Shown: one piece after another, positions 22,646 through 34,732 of the stretch | How the letters are laid out: every line of letters begins with the position of its first letter | How positions within the stretch are numbered: the stretch's first letter is position 1 | From: Lasiosphaeris hirsuta | Taxonomy: Eukaryota; Ascomycota; Sordariomycetes; Sordariales; Lasiosphaeriaceae | Reading direction: 5' to 3' | NCBI GenBank assembly: GCA_030549175.1 | Contig: JAUKUA010000006.1 | Coordinates: 2,790,001-2,854,000 of the forward strand | Length of the DNA: 64,000 nucleotides | Notes under the pieces: generated by a model | Databases searched by the model: none | Seen by the model: only the letters and a program-made list of their open reading frames with translations | Told to the model about the DNA's origin: nothing | Made by a program: the position numbers and the translations under genes

Positions 22646-24942
22646 TTACGAATCAGCCGGTGTCGCTGCAGACGGGGCTGGGCTTCCGGTGCTTCCTTCG
22701 CCCTTCATTCCTCCCCGATTCCCTCGTGGTCCTCGTCCACCACGCTCGGCACCACGGCCGCCTCGGCCTCCACCGCGGCCACCGCGTCGGCCTGCACCCT
22801 CGCTGTCGCTGGCAGTACCACCACCGGCACTCCTGTATCCACTCTGGACAGTACCGGTTTCTCTCGCACCACCACGGCTGCTTCCCCAGTTGCCCACGCC
22901 GCCCCGTGAACTATACTGACGGGCGGGAGGTGCGACAAAGATCCTCACCAGTGGCTTCGAACGATCCTCCTGACCATGGGCGCGGTTCTTGACATCATCG
23001 GGGAGACGCTCCATGGCGGCATCGCGGTCCTCGGCAGTCCTGAACTGAGCAACCTTGTTATTTGGTCCCCACTTGTCGACCTTCAAGATTTTCGCCTTGT
23101 CTTCATCGGCGAAGAGATCGCGAACTTGCTCATCGCTCTGAGCATTCATAATGAACAAACCTATGATGCTATCGGCTGGGTTCTTGGGCACAGGGGAGGG
23201 GGCCGATTCTGGCGCCCCTGCCGAACCATTAGCGGCAGCGGCAGGCTTCTCTGCTTCTTTGGGTGCGGGCGAGGCACTGGTGGGAGGCTGGGGCGTTGCT
23301 GGGTTTGCTTGTGAGAGTGTGGGTGTCGGTGCGGCGGGCTTGGAAACCTGTGGGGCAGCAACTTGTCTTTGAGACGAAACCGCCGCGGGTGCTGTTTGGG
23401 TGGAAGGAGGGATCGAAGCGGGAAGCGGGCTGGCGCCGGCAGAGGTGGTAGAGGGAACCACAGGGTTCTGGCCAACCCCAGTTTGCTGCTTCGCACCACG
23501 GTGAGAAAAGTTGAAACCTTGGGCCCTCATTTCTGTACCGATTCTGCCGTCTTGAATTTCCAACACGAGCCATCCAAACGCAGCATCTGCGAGGTTGAAA
23601 TTCCACATGTTCTTGAACGCGCTCTCGTCCACTTGGCCAAGAGCCGCAGCTGACTGGCCGGCAGCTGCACCACCGAACGGGTTTCCGCCGGCAGCGGTGG
23701 TGGGCATCTTCTCAACAACCTGCAACGCATTCTTAAGAAGAGTTTGCTGAGCTTCATTCTGAGAAATAGCAGGTTCCACCTCGCCCTTGACAGTCTCCCA
23801 AACATCGTTGAAGGAGGCCTTCGAGGCCGCGAGCTTGCCGCGGTAGTGATCGAGAGTCGGGTTGACGCTGAACTCGTTGTAGGAACTTCCGTAGCGGAAA
23901 TGCAGACCGGCTGAGACAGAGAAATCGGCTTTAAGAGTGACAGAAAGTTGGTTCAAGATGCCCTCGCGAGCTGGGGAAGCATGCGTGATGAAGATTCTGG
24001 TCTCGGTCGGGTCGTAGACACGGTTTGCAGTATCTACGAGCTCGCCCATCTGCAGAAGCGTTGTCCACATCGTGCCCTGACCACCTGCAATCGTCGTTCG
24101 TCCCTCGCCATTGTCAAACAGCTTGTGCATGACCACCGCTCCGCCAAGGCCGAGAAGACGAAGCTTCACGCCGCCGATCTCAAGAAGCATGGACTGGGCC
24201 TCGTCGATGATAAAAAGGTTCGGTACTTTGTACTCCTTGGACCGGAACTTCTCGAGCACCCGCACATCCTCACAAGCGCCCCACACCGTGTAGACAGGAA
24301 CGTCGAGCTTCAGCGCGCCAGAGATGAGAAGAGGGAGCTCGGATAGGGGAAGCTCGCTCGGTGGGAAGCGTGACTTGACCGAGCCGGTACCGCCTTGTGA
24401 GATAGCCTTTTTGGTGGGCTCCGAAATCAGGGGCGAGTATTGCGCAACATGCTTGAGAGTCCTGTTGAAATTCCCCGTTAGAGCCTGTATATCAAACGCT
24501 GAGGAGGACTTACTTTTCGGCAATACGCTCGAGGGAAGAATCGTCATAGAAGCCAAAGTCGCCCGTATGGATAATGTAGTCGGCACGGGCCGACTTCGCG
24601 AGGTCGTTCAGAGATCTAAGGTTTCCTGTGGGGGGTGACTATCAGCAAAATGGCAATGCGCGACGACGGGAGTGGGGGAGGGCTAGACATACCGCGAACA
24701 TCTGCAATGCAGAGAACTCTGATGGGGCCTGTCTGGATGACGCGACCTTGGTTCGGCAACAGAGGCGTGGCGCCCGGAACCGCACCTGGGTGAGATGAGG
24801 CGCCATTGGGCAGGTAGCCAGGGTGGTTGTTGTAAGGGTTTCGCGATTGCTGTTGACGAGGATTTCTAGTCAGTACGGTGTCCTCTCTAGATTTGCAAGA
24901 AGAGGAAGAGCGAGGCTCCGCCCCGACGGGCAAGGCAGACAT
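22646..24942 (-). CDS. DUF2433-type degenerate calcineurin-like phosphoesterase with RRM-like and RGG C-terminus
   Basis: Exons 24942-24693, 24625-24514 and 24461-22646 give 725 aa; both junctions keep frame (CIADVRG-NLRSLNDL; RIAEK-TLKHVAQY). The start at 24942 (MSALPVG) is chosen because the frame further up begins with TTG. The order of motifs follows a metallophosphoesterase: IADVRGNLRSLNDLA, YIIHTGDFGFYDD, VPVYTVWGACEDV and IFITHASP. The usual D-x-H is DVR and the GNHD/E box is GACED, so metal binding is probably altered. A short RRM-like segment follows (IIGLFIMNAQSDEQV ... VAQFRTAEDRDAAMERL), then a Gly/Arg-rich RGG tail typical of RNA-binding proteins. I assign it to the fungal DUF2433 family from memory; the function is unknown. 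Confidence 0.82.
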
Positions 24943-27293
24943 CGCGACGGCTTGGGGCGAGGTTGATAGAGCGGTGCTAAGACGCTGAAGGGTGGACACA
25001 GGTCGGCAATGACAGGCCGCTGGGGCCAAGAGGTGCTGGGGACAAGGTTCGGAATCAAAGGGAGGTGCTCACAGATGCCATGCCGGCAGTTTATCGGTGA
25101 GAGAAATTGCCGTCGGGAGAAGTTCGAGTTGATGTCGGAGATGCAGCAGAAAGGCTGACGGGTGAAGGAAATCCAATGCGCGACCAAGGCTCTGAAAAGT
25201 CGAACAGGGATGGCGCGGCCGAGGAGGGGTATCAAAAAGTGAAAATGGACGTGTTCAGTAACGACAACTATTACAGGAGGAAATGGCAGTGAGCCAAAGG
25301 GTGGGTGGATGGAGAAGATGGGACGTGGATGTTTGGTCGTTGAGGATGGAAGATTTTCAAAAGCTCGCCAGACTCGCTGCTGGGAATCTGAATGGCTGAG
25401 CGTGCCAGCTCCAAGTGTGTGTGAAACAGCAAGCAAGGGTGGCCCGTGGACCTGTCCTTTTAGGCCTAGTGCTGCATTCTTGGCCGACCGGCCAATGGAA
25501 GCCCTCCAAAGGTTGTCTGCGTGTCCGGGGAAGCTACGGTGCTTTGTGCTCTTGCCGTCTTGTGACGTGGGGACTTACATGATCGAAACTGAGGACTCCG
25601 CTGAATTCGCCGAAATTGAAAGCGAAATTGAAGGCATCGCCATCCTTGCCAGCGACAGTTCGTGTGACATCTCCGGTGACATTTTCTGTGACATTTTCAG
25701 TGGCCTCGCCAGTGGCAACACCGCTCATGGGAGGGTCGCCATCGAGGTGATTTCCAGAACCAGCGCCAGCTACTGCGTCGCCAGGCCAGTAGTAGTGTTT
25801 ACGCTGCATTTTGAGAGTGCGCACGCGCTTGGCTTTCTGGGAATGTCCTCCCATGTCGGCAAATCCGCTGCTTCTTTTCATCATCGAGACTGGCGTAATT
25901 TACAGTTTGGCGGGAAACTTTGTTGGGTCCAAGTTGCGTACCGGTCTGTCGGATCGATCAGGCGCGAGATGTTGTGAAGAGTAGGGAAGGATTAAAAGCA
26001 ACCCAGGAAAACAAAGTGGATGGAGGAAACCTCAGACGCGTTCCTATAGTGAATGCAATGCGCGAAAATGTTGCTGAGAAGTGGAAGAGCCCCACTCGGT
26101 CTGTCAAATGTCCAGTCACGAGAACAATTCTACTCGTGTATCTTGCTGGCTGCCATGGTCCTGTCCATGATTTTCCTTTATTGCCCGTAACAACAGAGAA
26201 GCACCCCAAACACAGTTGAACCACATGGGTGACATTATAGCATATCCCCTTTTAGAGGCGATGATGGTGATGGTCCATATGTGGTGTATGGTATGAGATA
26301 TATATATATATATTCCAGGATGCCCAAAGCATTTCCCCAAACTGGACCATCTCTTCTTCAAACTTGCACATCAAGATGACTGTGGACGATATACGGCAAA
26401 GGTTCTCCTGGCACCATCCCCAAAATACTAGCGCGGATTTGCACAACCTTCACCCACCAGCACAGTTCCCGCGTCAGATCACGGTACTGCCGTGTTGCAC
26501 AAACCATTTACATTCTCATCCCCGGCATCTACCAACACATCCCCCCCCTTAAGGGAGACATTCTATCCTCCACTTGTCAGAGCTGACACCAACCTCACAA
26601 TGTCGCATTTGTCCCTATGACTTCAAACATAAGCCATGACCAACACAGACTGATATCCACTGCCACGATGCATCCCTTAACTACCAACACTGGTCGACCA
26701 AAAGCTCCAACCTCAAAAAGTGCCTGAAATAATATGTGATGGATTGATGGCCAATTCTTCAGTTGCGATCCCCTCTCCTACCTCTCCGGGAAAACCCAAC
26801 CGCGCCATGGGTTTAATGAAATAAAAAAGAATAAAAAATTCCATGTCATCGACTATGTTGATGTGCGAGCGCGTGTTAATTATACCCTCTCAACGCCAAT
26901 CCAGATGCGCTTGTACAAGGTTTCATCAACCTATAAACCAAATAAAATAAGGACAGAATGCTCCTCCCTCCTTCCCAAGTCTATCTTTCCCCTCTCATAC
27001 ACCCCACACTCTCATGCGTCCCCATCATGTCTAGGTTTCGGCCGTGTTCTTGACGATGTCTTCCCGAGAGACCGCCACCTCGTAGGAACAAACCAGGACC
27101 GCCCATTTTCGGGCAAAGCCGAACTCGAGCTCGAACTCGAAGTCGAGTGCGTGGACCCGGGGTCAGACTCGGTGGACGACTTGGTCGAGATCAAGGCTAG
27201 AGGGACTCCTTGTTGTTCCATAATCTGTTCTGTCTTCGGTTTCGACGGCTCTGGCAGCTTCGGAATTGGACGGCGTGCTCGCGCTCGGTGGCC
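24943..27293. other. Intergenic region with one unproven ORF
   Basis: This covers the upstream region of the DUF2433 gene and the 3' flank of the Zds1-type gene. It contains a TATATATA tract near 26304 and a candidate ORF at 25534-25884 (minus). The rest shows no gene-like signal. Confidence 0.4.
25534..25884 (-). CDS. Hypothetical 116-codon ORF with ENVT repeats
   Basis: The minus-strand frame begins MMKRSSGFADMGGHSQKAKR and holds a small tandem repeat (ATENVTENVTGDVT), produced by a 12-base unit (GTGACATTTTCn) near 25675-25705. No domain is recognised and no splice signals were identified. It might be an orphan gene or part of the 5' leader of the DUF2433 gene. Confidence 0.25.
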   Translation of the reverse strand: MMKRSSGFADMGGHSQKAKRVRTLKMQRKHYYWPGDAVAGAGSGNHLDGDPPMSGVATGEATENVTENVTGDVTRTVAGKDGDAFNFAFNFGEFSGVLSFDHVSPHVTRRQEHKAP

Positions 27294-30168
27294 CTACCAC
27301 ATGTCGCCATCCTTGTCCTCATCCTTATCGTGCCGTTTCGAATTATCGCGGCCCGAATAGTAATGGTCCCCTTCTCTCCCGCTCCTGCTGCTTTGCCGTC
27401 CGCCGTAGCCCTGGCTACCATAACCGCTATCTTGCTGGTGGTGACCTTGGTTGCTATGGTGTTGTTGGTGGTGTCTGTCACCACCACTACTCTGGTGATT
27501 ACCTGGCGACCCGGAATCATCGTGGTGTTCGGCGCCGTGCTCGTACTCGTAGATCTGCGCGTCGTCCACATACTGTACGTTGTCGTCGTGTTGAGAGGGG
27601 GAGTCGCCGTATTGATTGTTGCCCGACTAACATTCCCGTCAGATACACGGAAGCATGGGAGGGGTCATGTTGGGGTTAACGTACGCGATGGTACTCAAAG
27701 TCAAAGTTCCCATCTTGGGCTGCCTGCTCCTGCTGCTGTTGCCGCTCCATCTCCATTTGAAGCTGGGCCTGCTCGGCCTCCCGCCGCTTACGCTCCTCTT
27801 CCTGTCGTTTCTGCTGTGGTGAGATTGGCACCTGCAGTTGCGGGTGCATCGCTTGCACCTTTGCCAAGTACGAGTACATGAAGTTGCTGAGTAGCACCTG
27901 ACTATGCAGCGGCCTACGCGGGTTCGCGAGTTTGATATGTGCCATGCGGTATATGGCTCGCTCCTCGATTATGGGGAATCGCGTCCAGGGGTAATCAACA
28001 TCCGCGCGGAGTTGTCGCGGCGGTGGCTCTGGCGTGAGCGGCCGGAGTTCCTTCTTTTTGTGACCGGGCTCCTTGTCTGTCTTTTTCTTGCCGCCAAACA
28101 GACCGCCGAAAAATCCGTCCTTCTCCTTCTTGCTATCGCTTGCCTTGCGGTTGCTCTCCTTCTTACGCTCTTCCTGGAGCTTATTGTCGACACTGTCACG
28201 ATCCAAGAGCAGGCTTTCTCTGCCCTTAGGCGGAACTGTGTCAATCGAGTTCTGCAAGACGTCCAAGCGAGCGTTATCGCCAGATTTGACCAACTTGGTC
28301 GTCTTCCTGGTTTGCTCCTCTTTCTCCTTCTCACGTTTCTTCTTATCCTTGTCATCACTCTTGAACCACTTCCAGCCAGAAGACTTTGTCGAATTGAGGC
28401 TCTCAGTGTCCTCCTTGTCTTTGACCTTCTTTCTTTCATCCGGTACCATGGTGGGAATGAAGGTCAGGCTGCTGGTGCTTGTGGCGCCGGCACCATGCAA
28501 TGTATTTGGATGACCGAGTTCATTGAAATCAGAGCTGCTATTATGGACATTATGGGTGCCTTTGTCTTTGGCCGTCGGCTGTGCTGTTGGAGGTGGTGGA
28601 TGGACGGGCTTGGTTGGGGAGGGTCGTTTAGTCGAACGAGCCGGAGGTCCTTCCACAGGCGGTGTCGGATCAACATGCGCTTGCTGTGCAGCTTTCTGCG
28701 ACGAGGACCTCTCGGGAAACGCCCGGGCCGGCTGGGGGGCTGCTTCTTCGGGTGGTGTCTCGATTATTTGAGGAACAATAGGGGTCGTAGCAGCACGCTG
28801 TGTTCCAACAGACGACGTTCTGACAGGAAGGTCTTGCAGTGTCAGAGAATGCGCCCCGGAAGCCTCGGCCTCATCCTCAACCGGCTCGGCCAACACCGAC
28901 GCTGAAACCGCGGATGCATTTTCCCTCGAGAAATTTTGCTGCCTGCGGACTGACCGAGTAGGGCGAGAGAAGTTCTCTGCCACAGAGTCGGGCTTCACCT
29001 TCGCCACAGTACCAAGTGCAGGATCGATAGCAGGTAGCGGGGGGACATCTTCGTTGCTGGCCTCCGCGATTCTCCCAGTAGCTCTTTTGGAAAATCCAGC
29101 CCGGTCGCCAGAGCGGACACTACCACCACCGCCTTTCCTGTACTGTGTCCTGGTTGAGCGCCTGAGACCCATTCCCGGCGCCACGGGCACAATGATATCG
29201 CTCTCAGTACCAGATTCTTGTGCCAATTTCCGTACAGCCCCGGTAGGGTCGGCAACTAGCTCGTCAATACTGAGCTCGGGTGTCGAGTGTTCGCTAAGGG
29301 AGTACTGCCGTTGTAGCCTCTCGGCCCCGTCGACGTACTTGTCCCTACTATCACTGGTGTTGTGTATTTGCCGGGAGAGCATGGATTTCTTCCTTCTCAA
29401 ATTCGACGTATTGCTTCGTTGAACGGGATCGTTGGAAAGCATCGAGTCTCCAGACCTCCTCTTCATCGAGTTTACTCGGTTCTCCAAGAAGTCCTTGAAT
29501 GCCGTGGGTTCCAGTTCTGGGTGCACTCTTGCCGGGACCCACAGCAGCCTTGACGGGTCGGCCTCGTCATCATCTCCTGTCGGCGCAATGGAGGGCATTG
29601 CCATGAGCGACATGCCGGAAAATGGTAGCAAGTCGGGATCGTGATTATTCCCCACATCCATTGACAGGCGCCTAAGGGCCTGCAGGTTACTCAGCTCTTG
29701 GGCAATGTCATTTGGGTTGTCGATGTTGGTGAGGGGGAACTGGGAGCCTTCTCGCAAGGACGGGTTCGGCGATAACGGGGGTAGGGGGGGTTTTGTCCCT
29801 TCGTAGGAGGTGCTTCTTTGACTTGTCATTCGTGCTGGAAATGTATGGGTCTTCTTGAGACTGAGGCCATTCGGCGCGCCGTGCGAGGAAGTCGATGTGT
29901 CCGATATTGTGCGCACCAGCCGGAGCCTGTCTCGCTCTTCCGCTGATTCACCCGGCTTCTGTGTCTTGTCAGAATTGTCACCACTGTAGGCAGACCCGAT
30001 GAAGCTGAGGGGTCGGTCCTCGGCACCGGAGTCGTCGTCGTCGCCGTACATAGTCCCTATCGCTTCGGTGACGTGGTGGCTGGGGTCAGATATCGACAAC
30101 TGGTTAGCAGCATGCCCGCGTCGGCTTGCGAAGCTGCCGCCAACATCGCCGCGGGGTCGAGGCGAGGT
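27294..30168 (-). CDS. zds1: Zds1/Zds2-family protein, C-terminal Zds domain
   Basis: The last two exons are 27685 upward to about 30168 and 27626-27294, joined FEYHR-SGNNQYGD over a 58-nt intron. The frame is open past its first ATG (30051, MYGDDDD) up to an acceptor with a GACTAAC branch point near 30169-30174. A small 5' exon is therefore likely, perhaps starting at 30273 (MEIFF); the start is uncertain. The protein is over 900 aa, mostly disordered, Ser/Pro-rich, with short Lys/Glu-rich stretches. A conserved block (YPWTRFPIIEERAIYRMAHI ... LLSNFMYSYLAKVQ) is the Zds C-terminal domain. In yeast Zds1/2 bind PP2A-Cdc55 and control mitotic entry, polarity and mRNA-export factors. The extreme C-terminus is His/Gln/Gly-rich and ends DGDMW. 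Confidence 0.85.
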
Positions 30169-31484
30169 CTACAAGGAGACACGAGGTTAGTCAAACAGTT
30201 GATCGGTTCGGCGGTCCACACGGCCCCATATTTTTTTCTTCTCCTTTCCCTGCAGGAGAAGAAGATCTCCATTCCCTCGAAGGCCGCCCGATCCGACGGT
30301 GATGGGGACACGCGGTGCAACGGCGGCCGTGCCATTCGAGAGCATGGGAAAGTAAGAAATATAAACACACCATCATCTGGGCTGGCATTTAAGCCTCGGC
30401 TGAGGCCAACCTCCCACACTGCTCAGGGCCTCTGGTCTGCGTTGTCGGCCGGTCGAGAGCGAACAGTGTGTGGCCTGCCTATCATGGGCGGAAGAAGAGA
30501 CGCCCACAGGGACTCAGGACAGGGCCGGTGTCACGGTATTCGAGGCAGTATCACTATATGTCGCAGTGAAGAGCGGTAACTTGTTGTTCGTGGCGGACCC
30601 AGGGGGAAAAGGTTGGTGCCTGGGGAAAGGGGACTGGGGTTCGGGTGCGTCAAGCTTCGGCCGGGGAGGTCGACGGTCTTCGTTTCAATCCGCCATTCGC
30701 AGCTGGCCCCGGGTGCAGCGTAAATACGGATGCTTTGTGGGTTCGGGTGGCTGAAGGCGTCGAGTAGAATGCGTGCCAGCGGTGCAGCAGGGAGTGCGGG
30801 TGGGCGGCCTTTGGTGGTGACGCTGTTTCGGAACGAGGGCGTCGCGAGAAGTGCTGGTGGTGGAATGGCGTAGCGACGCACAAGGCACTGAAAGGCGCAA
30901 AGATAGGCCAGGTAAATTGAGAGCGTTGTTAGGGGCCAAGGGGCCTGAGGGGGGGGGTTGTCGGGCGGTCGAGATCAGGCGCATTTTGCTTGGCCGGGTC
31001 TGCATTAGCGCAATCAATACCTGGGCAGCGGTGTTCCTGTCACGTGCATGCGCTGAATTGGACTTTGTACTGGATTGGACAGGCCTTGGGACCTGGTAAG
31101 GCATGGTGCCTTGCCTTGGAATTAGGATGGAATTAGGCGGCTACCACTTCGCCAGCCCCCATTTCCTTTCCATCATGGCATCCATCATGGCAGCGTAACT
31201 GCACGCACCTCGACAGGGGTTTCTGCTCGAGGGTCTTCCTAGGCTCCCGTCCTAGCTTCCATCTATGAGTCTCACCAGTCTGACCACATTTTTTTCCTGT
31301 CTAACCTAGGCACCCAGCATCGCTGGCACAAGCTGAAAGTAAGGCCGCCAGCTGGATCTCGGGGCATTTCCGTGGTGCATCAGCTCGTCTGGCGCTGAGC
31401 CTGGTGCTACTATAGAGTTGTGGCCAAGCCTATCAGTTTAATGACCAACGATAGCCAGGTGGCTTCTATTCACGCTCTGCCGCC

Positions 31485-31520
31485 CTGTCTACCCAGCTGT
31501 CTACCCAGCTGTCTACCCAG
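31485..31520. repeat. 12-bp tandem repeat (three copies)
   Basis: CTGTCTACCCAG is repeated three times without change, followed by a partial CTG. Confidence 0.9.
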
Positions 31521-31636
31521 CTGCTCGATGATGGGCATGTCCACGATCAAAGGAATCTGCCGGGACGGGGCACAAGACCAACTTCGAGCCACTCGTCCAA
31601 GAGGCCAAGGTGGTTTTAAATAGGTCAAGCAAAAGC

Positions 31637-31637
<1 letters not shown>

Positions 31638-31679
<42 letters not shown>
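31638..31679 (+). repeat. Poly-A tract of 42 bases
   Basis: There are 42 consecutive A residues. They could be a mononucleotide expansion or the tail of a retrotransposed sequence; no flanking target duplication is evident. Confidence 0.9.
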
Positions 31680-31680
<1 letters not shown>

Positions 31681-33153
31681 AAGGACTCGGGTGTGCTCAG
31701 ATGGTGGTGGCAACGATGTCATCGACTGCTATTTTCCGGCATTGATGCACACCTAGGTATCTTATGTGTTTTTTTATGCCCCAAATACGCTCCTCGTTTC
31801 TAGGTCAGCATGCGCACCGACGGGTCATCCCAGCGAGATTTCCAGGCTGTGCTCTTTCGAGATCGTCTGATTCGCACCAGCCGCCAAAAAAATGGCATCC
31901 AACTCGCAACGCATCCCCGGTTGACGGCGGGGGAGGCGTGTCTTCCCGATTCAACCGGACCTGGGCCCTTCGACAACAAAGCCGCCCTCGGCACCCTCTC
32001 AGCCGGGCGGCTCAAGTAAAGCCTGCGCTCTTTGCGTGTGCGACCATTCGAGGGGACGGGCCACAGCAACAGACCAAACGGCGACTTTCGCTCCGGGCCG
32101 TTGAACTTTTGGTGCGCGAGCCAAGCTGCTACCTACGACCTGCGAGTGCTACTTGGTTCTTATCGTCTGGCGGGAGCGTCGTGATGGGCGAACAATGGGC
32201 CGATGGAACTCCATCAACGGCATTCACGGGGTTAGGTTGGCTTCGCATTGCATGGACGGGGGCAATCTCATTTTAAAATTTATTAGCGGCTTTTCCCTTT
32301 GACAAACTCAGCAATGGAGAAAATGGAAATGGCAATCATACCCGCCGGCTCGCTGGTTTGGCCTGCATCATGAGTACAGCACAGCCAATCAGAGCGCCTC
32401 GCGAGCCCATTTCTCCTCTCTTGGCCACCCACTGCCGCTGGGAATGGCGTGCATGACGCGCGCAATGAGAACTGGCTCTAGCCCGTGCTCTGCAGCGAGA
32501 GGCTAGCGAGGCTAGCGATGAAGTTCCCTTTCCCTCGGGGTTGAGTGGTTGGCGAGAGCCAACAAGGAGACTGTGCAGCGGGCCAACAGGTAGTATGAAC
32601 TTTGTCAAGATTCAACGTTGTGTACGCTAAACTGCCGAGCGCTACTCGCAACACTGCAGCTTATGACAACCACCATAAGTTCCCCGGATGGACGACGACC
32701 TTCCCCTCGTCTTCCCTTGTCCCCCGAATAAGGGGCTAGGAACTTGTGCCATCACTTACTCTCGTTGCTCCCTGACTCCATAATTATCAATTGGGCCTTC
32801 CTGGCCCCTTACCCCCAGTCCTATCCAAGTTCTCCGAGTCTAAACCCGAGTAAGATAATACCGATCTCAAACTAGATATCAGGGAGGATTCATGGTGGTA
32901 GGAGCCGAAGTCGCCGAGTACACTGTACGACCGTACTGCCCTCCAGTTGGCGGGCGAGGGTGTCAGTTGTTAGGGGCAGTCTTCAAGACACCTCTCCACA
33001 TGTTGGAAGAGTCACAGTAAACATGCACAGGAAAGGCGCGGGAACCGAGTCTCATTAACGTCCCCCCCCCCCCCCCCAAAAAAGGCATAAAACACTTCGC
33101 CAAAAAAAACCCTTTCCACCGCAGACGATGTCTAGAAACCGCTCTGCCGTTGA

Positions 33154-33191
33154 CTACAATTCAACCCTAGTTCGTTTGTTAGCGCGTGACC
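33154..33191 (+). mobile_element. Solo terminal repeat related to the MITE-like family
   Basis: ACAATTCAACCCTAGTTCGT and the following TTGTTAGCGCGTGAC match the left terminus of the 34.9 kb element. A second, more diverged copy (AATTTGTTTATTGGCGCGTG) lies at about 33759-33803. No matching right end or internal array was found between or after them. Confidence 0.5.
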
Positions 33192-34730
33192 TTTCCCTCC
33201 GAGCGCATAACACCGTGCCGTAGATAATGTTACAATCTACCATACGGAATAGTCCCCATACATAACCCTGACAACATGCAGGCCCAACCCTAAAAGCGGC
33301 AGAAAAGGTACATCCAGAAAACTGCCCTGTCAGCAGCCACGCACGCTTATTGCCCAGCACTTGCAAGGCTGGCCTGTGATTCAATTGTCCACTATTTGTA
33401 AGGCCGGCAGGGGTTCCAGAGGTGGCAGATGAGGACATTTATCGTGTTAATAGGCTCTTTACTATGTATTTGAGCAATTTGAGCGATTTAGATCGCTGCG
33501 ATGGTGTTGAACTGACTGTTCAATTGAATGCAATTGACTGCGATGGAGTGCGACCGCTGCGAGGTGTGCGACCGTGTCTGTGCAGCCAATGGCAGCCCTG
33601 CGGTGTGGCTCAAAGGCGGTGTGTGAAAAAAGTGGGTATGGAGGATGTATACGGTAGGTTGTAACATTCTCTACGTCTCTACGGTACGGCGTAATGCGCT
33701 CTTCCCTAAAGGTCCCGTTTTGTTAAGACATATACGGTCGTGGTACTTACCTACCTAGTACAACCCAGCATTACCAATTTGTTTATTGGCGCGTGACCCT
33801 CTCTGAGGCCCAGGATGAGATATTACAGTTCTAGAGAGGCATTCTTGCAAAAGTGAAGGTATATTTAATACATTATCACGCTGGTTCGGCCCCTGTCACC
33901 CTGGTTCTTGCTGTAGTGCCGGCCACCGCCGCCGCCGCCACCCGCAGCCATGCGCCGCTATAGTTACTAGTTTTTAGAAATGGATGATGGTAAGGGGAGG
34001 GAGAGATTTGGATAACTACCGCACTGGAAACAGTATATCTGCGGGCCGCAGTTCCAAGCGCTTAGGAGCGTGGCCCCTGCGGGCACCCTTCTCCCCTGGC
34101 ACACACACTCTCTTTTATTATAAATGTCGCGCTCTCGCGCTCCTTGAGTTATCAAGCTACTACTTATATACAATTCATACTATCTTTTAGATGCCTTCTG
34201 CAGCCAGCTTCTTCAGTGTAACTATTCCTCATCCACAATGAGGCATCTAAGTCCTTTTCTCCTAGCCACTATAGCTTCGCCGCCTATAGCCGTACTGCCG
34301 ATAGTGATGTTTTCAGGAGACGTTCACCCGGATCCGACCTCTTCGATAGGACCCACAGGTGCGCGAGATCGTCATCTTTGATCTTGGCGCCAGCACGTGC
34401 CGTCGTGGCACCGAGAACGGTGGTGGTGTGTCTAGACCTGGATCCTGTGGCGAAATGCACTCAAAGTGATGAGCATCAATTGACTTGATAGAAGCTTGCG
34501 CAATGTTACTATCTAGGAGAAGGAGTCAAGCCCATGGGCTTTCCCACCTTAAAATGGCTCTCTGGGACTCCTCTGATTGCTCAATTACATGTGTTTGCCT
34601 ATCCAGTGATTAGCTAAAGTCTTGTATGGTACTGCTGATGCAAGATCCCGTTTTTCTTTGTTGAGGCCGTTGTTGACCGTTGCGTTGCAGGGAAGTTCCT
34701 GGCAATTGAATTTAGTGCCGTCTGCCCACA
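33192..34730. other. Accessory intergenic region
   Basis: Short direct repeats around GCGATG/GACTG words occur at 33480-33580, and a CCGCCGCCG run lies near 33928. Otherwise it is AT-richer than the flanks. No gene is recognised. Confidence 0.35.
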
Positions 34731-34732
34731 GA

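Larger units (their letters stand above)
30180..33150. other. Gene-poor region with homopolymer and simple repeats
   Basis: No gene is supported. It contains three exact 12-base repeats (CTGTCTACCCAG, 31485-31520), a 42-base A run (31638-31679) and a C16-17 run followed by A6 near 33062-33083. The region divides the housekeeping block on the left from the repeat-rich block on the right. Confidence 0.5.
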
